64,000 nt of DNA from Symbiodinium natans (GCA_905221605.1 CAJNDS010002561.1:62001-126000), one strand, 5' to 3'. Counted from the stretch's first letter, positions 41,580-54,153 are shown. Translations and numbers: made by a program. Notes: generated from the letters alone by a model not told the origin.

Positions 41580-42020
41580 CAAACAAAACTCCCCCAAAAC
41601 CAAAAAAACAACAAAAAAACAAAAAAACAAAAAACACCAAAAAACCAAAACAACCAAAAAAACAAAAAGACAAAGAAACCAAAAATCTCGGCTTGGCCCA
41701 AACCAAAAACACCAAGAAAAAAAAAAAACAAAACCAAAAAACCAAAAAAAACAAAAGAACCAAAAAAACCAAGAACAAAAAAATGAAAAATCTCGGAGGG
41801 CCTGGCCCAAACCGAAAAGACCAAAAAAAAACAAAAAAAAGCAAACACGACCCGGGCCCTTTTATGTTGATTTTTTTTGTTTTTTTTTGGTTTGGGCCAG
41901 GCCCTCCGTGTTTTTTTTGGTTTTTGTTGTTTTTGTTCTTTTGTTTTTTTTGTTTTTTTTTGTTTTTTTTTTTTTTTTTTTCTCTCGGAATCGTGCGTTT
42001 TTTTTTGGGGGGGGGGGCTA
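41580..42020. repeat. A/C-rich tract facing a T/G-rich tract with a GC stem
   Basis: A long (CA)nAAA-type tract on the plus strand is followed, after a short GC-rich spacer, by a T/G-rich tract, making an overall inverted structure. A clean 19-bp stem, GGAGGGCCTGGCCCAAACC at 41795-41813, pairs with its exact complement at 41889-41907. Open frames here (Lys/Asn or Phe rich) are compositional. Confidence 0.75.
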
Positions 42021-42642
42021 GCATATTATATATCTATATATATAATGGGTGTATATGTCAAACTAGGAGATAATCAATCGCTATTTTGATTAAATAGTAA
42101 TCCATTAATCTTTTATCCAATGCATCCAATCTTGTTCTAAACATGCTATTCTGTATATTTATTTGTAAAAACCATATTAATTGTAAACGCTTGCGCGAGG
42201 GGTGCGGAAGTTTTGAGGGGGTCCCATGAGGGGGTGACAGGGGAGGGTCTCAAATCCAGTTTGAGGGGTCCCAGGGGTCCCAGGGGGGTTTCACGGGGGG
42301 TCCCACAGGGGGGCCCCAAAAAGGCCCAATTCGTGCGTTTTTGGGCCGCCGACAGGCGGGACCCCCCACGGCATCGGTTTGCATCGGGGGGGGGGGGTCC
42401 AGTCAGAAAAATTTGCATGGAGGGGCGGAAGGGTTGGGTTAGGGGGAAGGAGGCCCGATCCGGGTCTGCTTGTTCCAGACGCTTCTCGGCAGGAACAAAT
42501 GCTGCTGTTTGAGGGCTTAAAGAAATGAAAATAAACCAAATTATAAACTAAAAACACAGAGATAGCGCAGTCATCCATGTTAATGTGCCTTTCCATTGCA
42601 CATCGAATGATTTGTTACCCTTGCCTACGCGTCCAAAAGCTT

Positions 42643-45600
42643 TGCTGCAGCATGCCCGCTGCGTGGTCATCGGAGTCGCCTCAGGCTGAGGTTGAGGATG
42701 GCCATGACATCGAGGAGGGTTTGCAGGCGACCGCCGTCTGCAGTGCCTGATATGCTGCTTCGGCTTGCAGCTTCTTCCCAGACTCTTGACATCTTTTTGA
42801 GGTCGGCTCGGGCGGCATGGCAGAGGGTGTGCAGCAGGCGGAATACCTCGTAAGTCTTCTAGTACTTTGTTGAGCACGTCCGGGCACGTGTGTGACAGTC
42901 TGGATTGAAGGCGAACTCGGGCAACTTCTTCCGCTCTCCGCCTGGCTTGTGCCACCCCAGCCAGGCACGTGGGGTCCCTCTTGCAGCGACGCAGCGTGAC
43001 GTAGTCTTGCTGAAGTGGTCTTTGCGGAGGTGGACGGCCCTCAACCCGGCCTCCTGACCTTGGAGCAGGCAAGCGCCTTGCTGGGTCAATGTCCGTGTGC
43101 TCCGTGTATCTCTTTAATGCACAGGTGTCGCTGTACCGGCATGCTCTCGCGGCGGCCGCTTTCGGCGTACCAGGGGACATGCAGCAGGCCGAGTGCCTTG
43201 TTGAGCGCATCCGGGCACGAGTGTGACAGTCTGCGTTGCAGGAAGACGACACCTTGCCGCCCGGCCTATGCCTCCCGAACCAGGCAGAAACCGGTTACAC
43301 CCTTACGGGGACATAGCCTTGCTGAACTAGTTGTAGAGGTGAGTCCCGTTGGGACACTGTATGACACTGTATCTTTCCTCACTACCCCATTACCTGCTCC
43401 CACTCCCGCGATGACAAAGCCTCTGCCAGTGCAATTGCCAACAGTATCATTGCATATCATTGCTCTTTTTTGCTTGACTGTTTAGTTTCTGTCAAGCGTC
43501 TACTTGGGGTGACGTGTGTTCTCTGCCTCCTGCTGTGAGACCGAGTTGGCGCCCACTGCCCGCCCCCAGAGAAATGTCTGCAAAGAACAGCGCTGGCCAC
43601 ATCAGCGTCGGAGGTGGAATGCCAGCCCGTCTCGCCGTTGCAGGCAGAGCATTGCAGGATGTTCTCGTGAGATGCGGTCGGTTTAGGGATGCAACCGGCC
43701 GCCTCTTGACATCTGTTGGAGGTGGGCTCTGGCGTGGCACAGGGTGTGCAGCAGGCGTCGTACCTCGTAAGACTTATAGTACTTTGAGCACGTCCGGGCA
43801 CGTGCGTGACAGTTTGGATTGAAGGCGAACTCGGGCAACTTCTTCCGCTCCCCGCCTGGCTTGTGCCACCCCAGCCAGGCAGAGACGTGCGGTCCCTCTT
43901 AAAAGGACGCAGTGTGACGGAGCCTTGCTGAAGTGATTTTTGTGGAGGTGGACAGCCCTCAACCGGGCCTCCCGACCTTGGAGCAGGCAAGCGCCTTGCT
44001 GGGGCAGTTTAGTTGGGGAAATTGCATGTGCATAAAGGTTGTCCGAGGTTGTTTTGAGCGAAGGCCCGTCGGAGTTCTACGATGCGTGCTGGATACTGGC
44101 ACGTATCTGGAGGGCTGTGCTGCATAAATGGGGAAGTATTTGGCAACCGGCTAGTCAATCATAATGTGTCCGTGTGCTCAGGTGGCACTTCATCGGCGTG
44201 CTCTTGCGTTGGGCGGGTTCAGCGTACCACAGGACGTGCGCCAGGCCGAGTACCTTGCTGAGCGCGTCCGCGCACATGTGTGAATGTTGAAGGTCACCGA
44301 CAACTTGCACTTGCCGCCTGGCTTGTGCCTTCCAAGCCAGGCAGAGTTGCACCCTTGCAGGGATGTAGCCTTGCTGAACTGTCTTTGTAGAAGTGAGTCC
44401 CGTTGGGACACTGCATCTGCAGATGAGTCAATGACCACTCCCAGCCCCGCCCTCCACTTCGCCACCTCACCCCCTTTCCCTCCACCGCCACATTACCCAC
44501 TGAGAATATCTCCTCGTTTTGTCGTGTGTAGCTTGAGCACGCGCCTGGCTTTCTGCCATGCATCAGCAGCAGTCATTGCATTTGGATAGTGACCGCAATG
44601 TTACCGCTGTGTTACCGCTATGTTACCGCTCGAAGGCGCCTTGAGTCATAGGCAAAAAGTAGAGTCCGCTGCGCGTCCGTTATCAAACTGGTAAAGGTAG
44701 CGGAGCTGTGGCTCCTTTAGTGGAGACAGTTCCTGCGGACCGTGCGACTTGGTGGTGAGAGTTCAATTTTCCTGACTCCGGACCGTTCGGCCGGGGTGCG
44801 AAACCGACAAGGATTGCGATTTGGTCGTGATTACTCTAAAGTTGTGATCGTGTGATGCAACGTTAGAGCGATCGTTCGTGGATCAGTCTGTGATTTGTTG
44901 GTATCTGCAAGATGTACGATTTGTCGTTGTGATTTGCTGGTACCTGCGTGGGGCATGGTAGAGTCCGCTTCGCGTCCGTATTCAAACCCACTCCCGCCCC
45001 CAGATGACAAAGCCGGTGACACCTCTGAGAGCTTTGCTGCTGTGATTTGTGCAATTGCCAGCACTATCATTGCTATGTTTGCTTGTCCGTTCTAAGTTTC
45101 TGTGAAGCGTCTGTTCGGTCTACTTGGGGTGACGCGTGTCCTCTGCCCACTGCTATGTGACTGAGTTTGCATCCCGTGCCCAGCCTTCCGTAGCTGTGCC
45201 CTCTGCTCTGCGTCCCCAGAGAATTGCCGGCGTTTGCGCCCACGTTTCTGACGTCACGATCTGCAAAGAACAGCGCTGGCCACCGCAGCTTCGGAGGTGG
45301 AATCCCAGCCCCCATCGCCGCAGGCAGAGCATTGCAAGACGTGCTCGTGAGAGGCGGTCGGCTTAGGGATGCAACCGGCCTCCTCTTGACATCTGTTGGA
45401 GGTGGGCTCTGGAAGCATGGCGCAGGGCGTGCAGCAGGCCGAGTGCTTTGTTGAGCAGGCACGTGTGTGACAGTTTGGATTGAAGGCGAACTCGGGCAGT
45501 CTGCGCTCTCCCCCTGGCCTTTGCCGCCCAAACCAGGCAGAGATCGTTGTGTCCTTGCAGGGACGTAGCCTTGCTGAACTAACTTAACTGAGGTGGACAG

Positions 45601-45665
45601 CTCCCAGCCGGCCCTCCCGACCTTGGAGCAGGCAGTTGCCTGGCATGGGGTTCGTGTGGCACTAC
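42643..45665. repeat. Stem-loop repeat array, copy A
   Basis: A family of units of roughly 300-600 bp. Each has a block ending GCATCCGGGCACG-GTGTGACAGT, then a GC-rich hairpin of the form GCCTGGCTTG...CAAGCCAGGC, then GGGACGTAGCCTTGCTGAA. Unit positions by the first block: about 42890, 43210, 43800, 44275, 45465. The minus strand gives repeated Cys/His/Arg-rich frames (for example HTCPDVLNKVLEDLRG), but frames break between units. I therefore do not call a gene. Confidence 0.75.
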
Positions 45666-47900
45666 AGTCTACGGATGTCTACAGAAAGCAAGCTCCGCAA
45701 AAAACGCACAGGACCTAAGTGGAGAGCACGATTTCCACCCGTAAACACACGGGCCTAGGCGAGAGGGAGATTCGATAACAGTAGTTTGCGATGTTTCGAG
45801 GCCGCCAGAATTCGGGACGCCGCCCGCGGTCTGGTGAAAGTACGATTTCCGTCCAAAATGCGCGCGCGCAACTCGATCTAGCACTCCAAAAAGAATCTGA
45901 ATGTAAGAGCCCCATAGTGTTGGCACACTGTTTGGGGGATAAGCAGTCATTCCGCGAGAAGCAAAGCCAGCATCGAGTGGCTTTGACACATCGGGAAACA
46001 AATGGTCTGGGCGGACATGCTGGGCGAGGACTGGTTAGAAGTACTTGGCGGCTTGTCATGGATATGTGCTGGGCATGTCACGGAGCAGGTACCAAGCAAA
46101 AAATGCCTTTTCGGGCATCACAGTGGCATCCGCAACCCTATGCTCCGGGCCTTGGTGTTCAAGCTTACTGGTGGCCTATGCGCTCTTGCCTAGGCGCCGT
46201 GCGCAATGACGTCGCCATCCTCGTAGCTTGTTGACTGTCGTCGCTTTGGGACGTCCGGAGCTCTCGTGGCTCGAAAGTCGTCGACTTTCGTAGAACAAGC
46301 GGAGTGCGCAGAGCACGTCTCTGACGAGCGATGTTCTATCATGCTTCGAATTTCTTCGTGTCTCCATGTGGTCTCTCGCTGTTTGGGGTCTACGCTGGCA
46401 GAACTAACAAGATCTCGGCCTCATACATCCTTATACCCATATACAACTACTAACACCGAGTACAACCCGAAGCCTATGGCCCCTCAACCAAAAGGCCTTT
46501 CTGCACTTGTCCCTGCGGAGTGATGCCCATAAAGGCTTTGCAGGGGTCAAAGACTACAAGACCCACGACGTGTCTTGACGAGTCCGCGACATGCTTATGA
46601 CATACGCATGCAACCCCCGCGACATACCCCCTTGTGTTGACACAGAAGCCGTAACAGGGATGTGATAGGGTTCATTCATCGCGCGACTGAAGCCCGTCAT
46701 GTCTTGTGCATGATGCCAGGAGTGGCAGCCGACATCGCCGGTATGGCGACGCCCGAACGAGCCGACTTCGCCCATCAGACTCTGGCGGGAGCAGGCGCGC
46801 TCGCAAGGCACTCCCAAGGCACTTTCGAGGCGCTCGCGAGGCGTGCGCCATGCACTTGTAACTAGAGTGCAACGCGATCGACGCGCGTGCTCCCCACGCC
46901 TCCCCCCAAGCTTCGCAGTTTCGTGTTTTCGTTTCGTCAGGCCTGGCATTTCGAAGACCGCGAGGGCCGTCTGGAAAATGACGGACAGACGTTCCAGGTT
47001 AGTGGGCGACTGCCACGTTTTCGGGGATCGTCGTAGGTGGCATGAAGAAACCCCGCCAGGCAAGAGATCTCTGGGACTGGAAGAACCCAGTCACCAGCTA
47101 TGCCCTGGAGATCCGCAATTTCAAGAAAGTTATCGAGAAGATTAAAGAAGGCCGGCCTGCCAGCCTCTTCCATTCGTAGACTCGTTGTTTTGGTAGCAAA
47201 GTGTGCAGGCGGAGAGGGCATGTCAATGGCGTCTTCGTATGCGTCCGGTGCTTCGTCGCCGGCCTCCTCTACAGCGTGCCCAGCTTAGAGCGCGATACCG
47301 AAGAGGAACAAAGCACCCTACGTACCCTGTGACCAAAGCCGGATTGCAGGTCTAGTTGAGATGCTCCGGCTTTCCTGGCGTGCGCTCCTTTTGCAGGGTT
47401 GCTCAAAGCATGCAAGCATTCGCAGAAGCGCTCCGTCCATGGCTTGGTGGCCAGCATGGGCCTTCTGAGAACAAGTTTGGCACACAGCGTGCCGAGCCAT
47501 CTGCGATGGGGAGGTCCTGTGCACATCAAGCTGACCCGTGAAAGCGATGGCCCATGAGCGCTGGCCCCAAGTCCCAACGTTGAAATGAGCACCTCGGGCT
47601 TAGGTCCCCGGGCACAGGGGACCTGCGCCCAGTTTGCGCATCCTTGCTGTCCAGTCAATGCTAAGGAATGCTTCAACCTGGCCGAGCACACGAGCAAGAG
47701 GCGTTGCCCACGTGATCTCACGCGGGTTCTGCCAAGAGAGCACCGCACGCAAGCTGGCAAGGCTCCGGATCTGACGGCCATGAAGACTGAGTCCAAGTGC
47801 GGATCCCGAGCCGCCGTGACGATGGGAATGGGCCCTGGGAGCCAGCACGAGCAACGGCGCCCCCGAGAAAAAGGAGCAAACGGAGAGGGACGGTGGTAGG
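45666..47900. repeat. Module set, copy B (left half)
   Basis: Nearly identical to 57965-61010 apart from the 835-bp element inserted in the latter. The offset is 12,281 at the GGGCCTAGGC anchor and 13,128 at the TGTGATAGG anchor. A frame conserved between copies (about 47040-47150) reads GGMKKPRQARDLWDWKNPVT and SYALEIRNFKKVIEKIKEG. Confidence 0.8.
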
Positions 47901-50640
47901 CGAGCGTCCCATCTACATCTGCATTATCTACATCTGCTACGATTAGTACTAGTAATTCGGAGCAAATCTCACAACAAACATCACAAGTCCGGTGTATCTA
48001 CCTTCGCTGCCCCTGCCATGGTCTGCCACCTTGGCTCAGAGGGTTTTTTATGCTTCGTGTCTGCAGCATGTGGGGACCGGGCCTGGTGCTAAGTCCGCTT
48101 GGTGCGTGGCAATGTCGGCATTAAGCCCCAGCTCAGCCCTTACAGTCCGACCGTCCGACCCACGTAGTCACACCTCATGACCAGCGAAGCCATTTTCTGT
48201 TTCTCACACACACCCGGCTGGCCCGGCTCACAACCTTTCCATATGACAAGGCTCCAGTTGCGGTGCCCTCTGCGGGCCAAGCCATCTCTGGATCATGGCC
48301 GCGTGCTTGTCCCACTTCCAGATGATTATGGCCGCGCTGGTGCCTTCGTTGCATGCCTACCTTGGCGTAAAGAGGATCTGGCCGACTGCGATTAAACCAG
48401 AACTTAGGCGAGGTTCACTGGCGTCACTAGCTTTGAGCCCAGCAGTCCTTCTACTCCGTGGCCCTGTTCTCGCCGGGGAGCGACGCTGACAAGGACATCG
48501 CAAGCTGAATCCGAAGGGGCGGCGTTGCTGTGGGAATTTGGGAGGCACAAGCCAGGCCGGCAAGCTCATCACCTTCAACGCCCGAGAATTTGGAGACTGA
48601 CTTTTTCCTTAGCCTGGCTATCACAACGTCAAACTTGCGAGTCATCATGAAGTAAGCGCTGATGCTTGCAATGGGAACTGCAGCACTGAGTTACCAGCTG
48701 GTTGGTCTGACCAGATGCATGAGCGTGGCGTGAGCGCACGTCTCGCGCGCTTGCGTCCTGGCTTTGATCCGGTACAGTATTACAGTATTACCTGCTCATC
48801 AAAAGCCCCTCCGCCCCGGGACGCACGCCCACGACGTCAACGTAAGAAGTGGTGTTTTTACGGTGGACGTCGCATTTTGCCACGGTTCTGGAAGGCGTGG
48901 CAAAAGACTTCGGGGCCGCATCTTCAGATGAAACGGCCGGTGTCAAGCTACGCTTTGAGGCCGGAGAGGCTCCTCGCCCCGGCGACTGCCCGGGTTCTCT
49001 CCTCAAAGTTTGTGGCTTTCGAGCGCCTCTCGCTGCATTCGGATGCCAGCTTGGCTGCTTTTGACGCCTCGCTTCCATGTCGGTGCACCTGGAGCGCCCC
49101 GCTGCTTCATCCGACTGATGTGAGGCTCGGCTTGACGTTGACGAAGTTTTTAGCTTGACTTCTTTTCTTCCAGCTTTCTTCATCTGCTCTGTACAGGGTT
49201 TCCTGCAGTAGTGTGGCGCCGGCGAGTCTTTTTGCTTAGGCCGCTCGTCATTGCTTACGCCGCTCGTCATTGCTATCAGCATTCTTCAAGCCTCTCGACC
49301 ATGCGCCTACAACGACTACCTGACGACAACACTGGTTTCTTTGGTTGATGCGCTTGAGACTTGAGATGTAGATTGTGCCTGCCTCGAGGAAGTGAGGGAA
49401 GCCTACCGAATGAAGAAGCTTGAAAATGAGCAGAAGGCACCAGGCATGTGTGTTCCAGAGAGTTTTCAACCGCCAAACCCAAAGCCCCTCTATTGAATCT
49501 GTTGACTCTATTGAAATCTGTGCTTTCGCACGGCTGTCTATGTCCCTGCAGCTTTTTCCACTAAATTTCCGTCCCTGAGTGTGGCGCGGCAGATGTTGGC
49601 GAGCTATGTGCGTGCAGCATGCCGCTGTGTGGTCATGGGGGCCTCCTCTGGCTGAGGTTGAGGCTGGCCATGACATCGAGGAGGGTTTGCAGGCGACCGC
49701 CGCCAGCAGTGCTTGATATGCTGCTTCGGCTTGCAGCTTCTGCCCAGACACTTGACATCTTTTGGAGGTCGGCTCTGGCGGCGTGGCGCAGGGCGTGCAG
49801 CAGGCGGAACACTTCGTAAGACTTATAGTACTTTGTTGAGCACATCCGGGCACGTGTGTGACAGTTTGGATTGAAGGTGAACTCGAGCAATGTGCGCCGC
49901 CTGGCTTGTGCCGGCCAAACCAGGCAGAGTCTGTGGGGTCCCTAGCAGGTAGCCTTGCTGAAGTGGCCTTGTGGAGGTGGACAGCCCCCAACCCGGCCTC
50001 CCGACCTTGGAGCAGGCAAGCGCATCTGCATAAACCATGCGTGCAGGCACGTATCTGGAGGGCTGTGCTGCCTAACTCGGGAAGTATCTGGCGTGTGCTG
50101 CGTGTATCTCTTTGATGCACAGGTCGGCATGCTCTAGCGGGCTCTTCTGGCATGCCACGGGATATGCAGCAGGCGGAGTACCTTGTTGAGCGCATCCGGG
50201 CACGTGTGTGGCAGTCTGCGTGGAAAGAAGACGACAGCTTGCACTTGCCACCTGGCCTGTGTCTTCCAACAAGCCAGGCAGAGACCGGTTGCACCCTTGC
50301 GGGGACGTGGCCTTGCTGAACTGACCTTTGTAGAGGTGAGTCCTGTTGCAACACTGTATCTCCAGATCAGTCAATGAGTCAATAAATACCACTCCCACCC
50401 CCTCCACTTCGCTGCATTCCACCCCCCTTCCCCAGACCTGCCTGCACGGCTGCAGTCGAACTCCGTCAACGCAGAGTGTCTCACAGGTGCCCGGATGCGC
50501 TGCTGCGCTCAACAAGGTACTCAGCCTGCTGCATGTCCGGTGGTGCTTGCGTGGCATGGGGTTCGTGTGGCATAGGTTGTTGAGTTGCATGGGTCTACCG
50601 ATGTCTACAGAACGCAAGCTCTTGATTATGTCATAAGTTG
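47900..50640. repeat. Module set, copy B (right half) with short stem-loop array
   Basis: Contains the modules seen at 38.14-39.1 kb and at 52.5-53.1 kb, then a truncated stem-loop array at 49608-50400 with two clear hairpins (near 49900 and 50250). A long minus-strand open frame spans several modules. Because it crosses unrelated repeat modules and has no conserved counterpart in the other copies, I do not accept it as a gene. Confidence 0.7.
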
Positions 50641-51947
50641 GGGACGGGGGGATGCGTAGTGATGCAAACTGCGAAACATGCACGGGACCTGAGCGGAGAG
50701 CACGATTTCCACCCGTAAACAGACGGGCCTAGGCGAGAGTGTGATTCGATAACATCCACGAAGCCGAAAGCGTGTCATTTGCGATGTTTCGAGGGCCCCA
50801 GAAGACGGGTCGCCGCCCGCTCTCTGGTAAAAGTACGACTTCCGTCCAGCATGCGCCTGCCGCTCGAGGAATAGCGTCCGTGTACCCGCGGGCATCGACC
50901 GCGCAACTCGATCTATGGCCCTCCAGAAAACTCAACGGAAGAGCCGCCCCACAGTGTTAGCACGCTGTTTAAGCAATCATCCAGCGATTAGCAGGATCGG
51001 TGGCTTTGCCACCGTCGGCAAACGAATGGTCTGGGAGGAAGTGCTGCGCAAGGACTGGCGAGAGGTACTTGGCAGCTTGTCGAGGGCGTGCTGGGTATGT
51101 CGCGGAGCAGGTACCAAAAAAACATGCCTTTTCGGGCATCACAGTGGCATTGCGCTTGGGCCTGCTTAAGCACAAGCAGCACTCCCGGACTCTGACGTTA
51201 TCGGCCCGCAACGCAACCCTATGGCCGGGCTTTGGCATTCAAGCTTATTCGTGGCCTACGGGCTCGCATAGAAGCGATGTTGGAAATCGTGCTCCCGCCT
51301 AGGCGCCGTGCGTAGCGGCGTCGCCATCCTCGATACTGCGAAACCGTCGTCGCTTTTTGACGTCGGGGCTCGCGCACTGCGAAACTGTCGTCGCTGTTGG
51401 TGTTTTTGGAGGACGAAAGACGACGCTTGTAGTACAAACAGAGTACGCGGAGGACGTCTCTGACGAGTGATGTTCCATCGTACTTCGAAGTTCTTCGGGT
51501 CCCCATGTGGTCTCTCGCTCTTTGGGGGCTAAGCTGGCAGAATGAACGAGATCTGGCCTTATACATCCTTATACCCGTATACAACTAAGACCGAGTACAA
51601 CCCGAAGCCTATGAACCTTAACCAGTGACCAGCCCGCAACCACCGCCCCCCGAGCCTTTTCTCCGGGACAGCCCTCAACCCTAAGGCCTTTACACTTGTC
51701 CCGGCGGAGTGGGTGCTTCGGCGTGTGCAGGGGTGGCAGAGAAAAGGCTTGTAAAGGGCCTGTGTAGAGGGCCATAAAGGCTTTTCAGGGTTAAAGACGA
51801 GCCCGCGGCATCACATGCAACCCCCGCAGCCGAAATATGTTACAATGTTGGGATGTGATAGGACACATTCATCGCATAAATGAAGCCCGCCTTAGCCCGT
51901 CATGTCTGTGGCCAGGAGACGTGGCAGCCGACATCGCCGGCGACGCC

Positions 51948-52008
51948 CTGACTGACGAGCCTACTTCGCCCAACAGACTCTATTGGGCGAAGTCGGCTCG
52001 TCAGTCAG
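51948..52008. repeat. Inverted repeat, two 26-bp arms, 9-nt loop
   Basis: Arms 51948-51973 and 51983-52008 are reverse complements with one mismatch. The homologous copies at 46.75 and 59.88 kb have the sequence once only and then continue CAGACTCTGGCGGGAGC, as this copy does after the right arm. Confidence 0.9.
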
Positions 52009-52234
52009 ACCCTGGCGGGAGCGGGCGCGCTCGCGGCACTCCCAAGGCACTTTCGAGGCGCTCGCGAGGCGTGCGCAATGCACCTGCGGTGCGATTGCAA
52101 CATTCTCGCACACCGCGCCGTTTGGAACATGACGGACAGACGTTCCAGGTTTGTGAGCGACTGCCGCGTCGTCGGGGATCGTCGTTGGTGGCATGCAGAA
52201 ACCCCGCCAGGCCACAGATCTGTGGGACTGGAAG

Positions 52235-52348
52235 AACCCGGTCACAAGCCACGCAAAACTCATACATGACTTCCAATACGTGATCGAGAAGTCTCCTCGA
52301 TCACGTATTGGAAGTCATGTATGAATCTGCGTGGCTTGTGACCGGGTT
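52235..52348. repeat. Inverted repeat, arms of about 54 bp, 7-nt loop
   Basis: Arms 52235-52288 and 52296-52348 pair with a few mismatches and a one-base length difference. The fold-back point lies at the same homologous position (after ...VIEK of the coding-like stretch) as the imperfect inverted repeat at 38004-38132. Confidence 0.9.
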
Positions 52349-54153
52349 AAGATCAAAGAAGGCCGAAGCCTGCCAGCCTCTTCCATGCGAAAACTCATAT
52401 TGTTTTGGTGTCAAAGAGTGCAGGAGGCGAGGGGATGTCAATGGCGTCTATGCGTCCGGTGCTTCGTCGCCGGCTTCCTCGACAGCGTGCCGAGCTCAAA
52501 GCGGCGAAAGACTTCGGGGCCGCATCGTCAGAAGAAGCGGCCGTGTCAAGTTACGCTTTGAGGCCCAAGAGGCTCCTCGCAGGCCCCGGCGACTGCCCGG
52601 GTTCTGTCCACTTCAAAGTCTTTTGGTTTTGGGGTGCTGCTGGCTCTTTTCGAATGTCCAGCTTGGCTGCTTTTGACGCCTCGCTTCCATGTCGGTGCAC
52701 CTGGAGCGCCCGCTTGTTCATCTGACTGATGCACGGCTGGAAGAAGTTTTTTAGCTGGACTTCTTTTCCAAGGAGTGTGGCGCTGGGGATTTTTTTTGTT
52801 TCGGCCGCTCCTCCAGTGGTGAGCTGTTGGCTCCTCGGGCTTGCTCTTGCTTGTCGGCCTCCCGTCCGACCCGAGATTGCTATCGGCATTGCATACGTTG
52901 TTTTCTGCTTGTCCACCTCTCTGAACAGAGTCTATACAGACTTCAAGCCTCTCGACTATGCTGCAACGGTTACCCTGGCGACAACATTGGTCTCATTGGT
53001 TCATGCGCATGAGACTTGAGAAGTAGATGCAAAGAAAGCGGAGTTGGAGACGCTCCAGCGGCTCCTTGTTCTATTCCTGATGTGTGCCTGCCTCGAGGAA
53101 GCAAGCGAAGCCTGCTGAATGAAGAAGCCTGAAAATGAACAGAAGGTGTGTTCAAAGGAGCCAGCCCAATCACTGCCGGCAAGCTGGGCAAGCTTCAGCA
53201 CCAAACCTGAGTCAGAGCCTGTTGAGTTTCATGGTCTTCATCTTGTTCGCCGAGTCTTGCTGACAGCTTCGCAACCAGGTCGGACTGGAATGGGCCATGG
53301 GCCAGTAGCAGTAGATTTAAGCTGCCGCATAGCTTAGCTGCATCCAAGAGCCGTCGCCCAGACAGTAGTGGGGTGCTTCTACCAGATCAGTGGTTCCAAC
53401 AACATTTTTTTCACGGCAACAGTCTCAAACTGCCGCCATGTCTCCCGTAAATTCGCCAATCGACCTGCCGTGGCCTTAAAGGGCGAAAATAGGACACAGA
53501 AATGTGCAGAAGCTGGGAGACTCAATTTGTTTCTAAGGCCGGTCTGGTGGAGGGGGTCGGAACTGCTGGCTATCTGCCACGCAGGGGCCGCCGTCTTGCT
53601 CCTCGCAGCCGTGCACCTGCCCCGTTTGTCTGTGCAGAGCAGTGCCGCAGGGAGCGAAACTCGGATGACTGACGCTCAAGAAGCCATTCGCACCATCCGC
53701 CCCGTCCGCCACCCAAACCACCGCCACACCAACAACACCAATCGAATCTAGTCAGTGAGGAAAAGCTCTATGGAAGGGGGGCTTTCAGGTGGCTTTCTGT
53801 CATTACTCCCAATAGCATACCCAAAACCTCGACAGCACAACACTTCCGATGCTTGCTGCATTAGAAGCCACAAGCCCACAAGCCCAAGCCCTTTATCCCC
53901 AAGCCCTCAAACCCAAGCCAATCTATTGAATCTAGTGACCCTTTTGCATCTATTGAGTCTTTTGAATCTTGTGTTTTCGTGTGGCCTTTCCGATTTCTGA
54001 GTCGGTCTTCCTTTTGTCTTCTGACTTGGGTCCGTCTTGGTATATCTTGGTCCATGCAGTTTCCCACTAAATTTCCGAGCAGTCCCTGCATGGACATGGC
54101 GCGGCAGGTGTTGGCGAGGTATGCATGGGGTCGACGCCAGCAGGCGGGTAGCA

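Larger units (their letters stand above)
40114..42642. mobile_element. 2,529-bp insertion of AT-rich and low-complexity sequence
   Basis: Sequence shared with the copy at 54.15 kb runs up to GGGTAGCA (40113) and resumes at TGCTGCAGCATG (42643). In the other copy these abut at 54153/54154. The insert begins and ends with AT-rich sequence (40114-40420 and about 42010-42200, 42515-42642), unlike the GC-rich host. Between these lie (AT)n/(TA)n runs, C- and G-runs, two tandem repeat families, a long A/C-rich tract (41580-41860) and a T/G-rich tract (41865-42005). A short open frame at 40217 (DAWIKLTNFVQMSIMAAFK) is unlike any host frame. I see no terminal inverted repeat or target duplication, so the mechanism is open. 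Confidence 0.7.

Noticed and set aside
41426-42073. Lys/Asn-rich and Phe-rich open frames
   Set aside because: They are translations of the A/C-rich and T/G-rich tracts of the insertion.
42643-45665. Cys/His-rich minus-strand frames as zinc-finger proteins
   Set aside because: Cys and His are not in regular zinc-finger spacing and frames shift between units. The pattern follows the DNA repeat.
49248-50354. 368-residue minus-strand open frame
   Set aside because: It crosses several unrelated repeat modules and is not preserved in the other copies. It is an open frame by composition.
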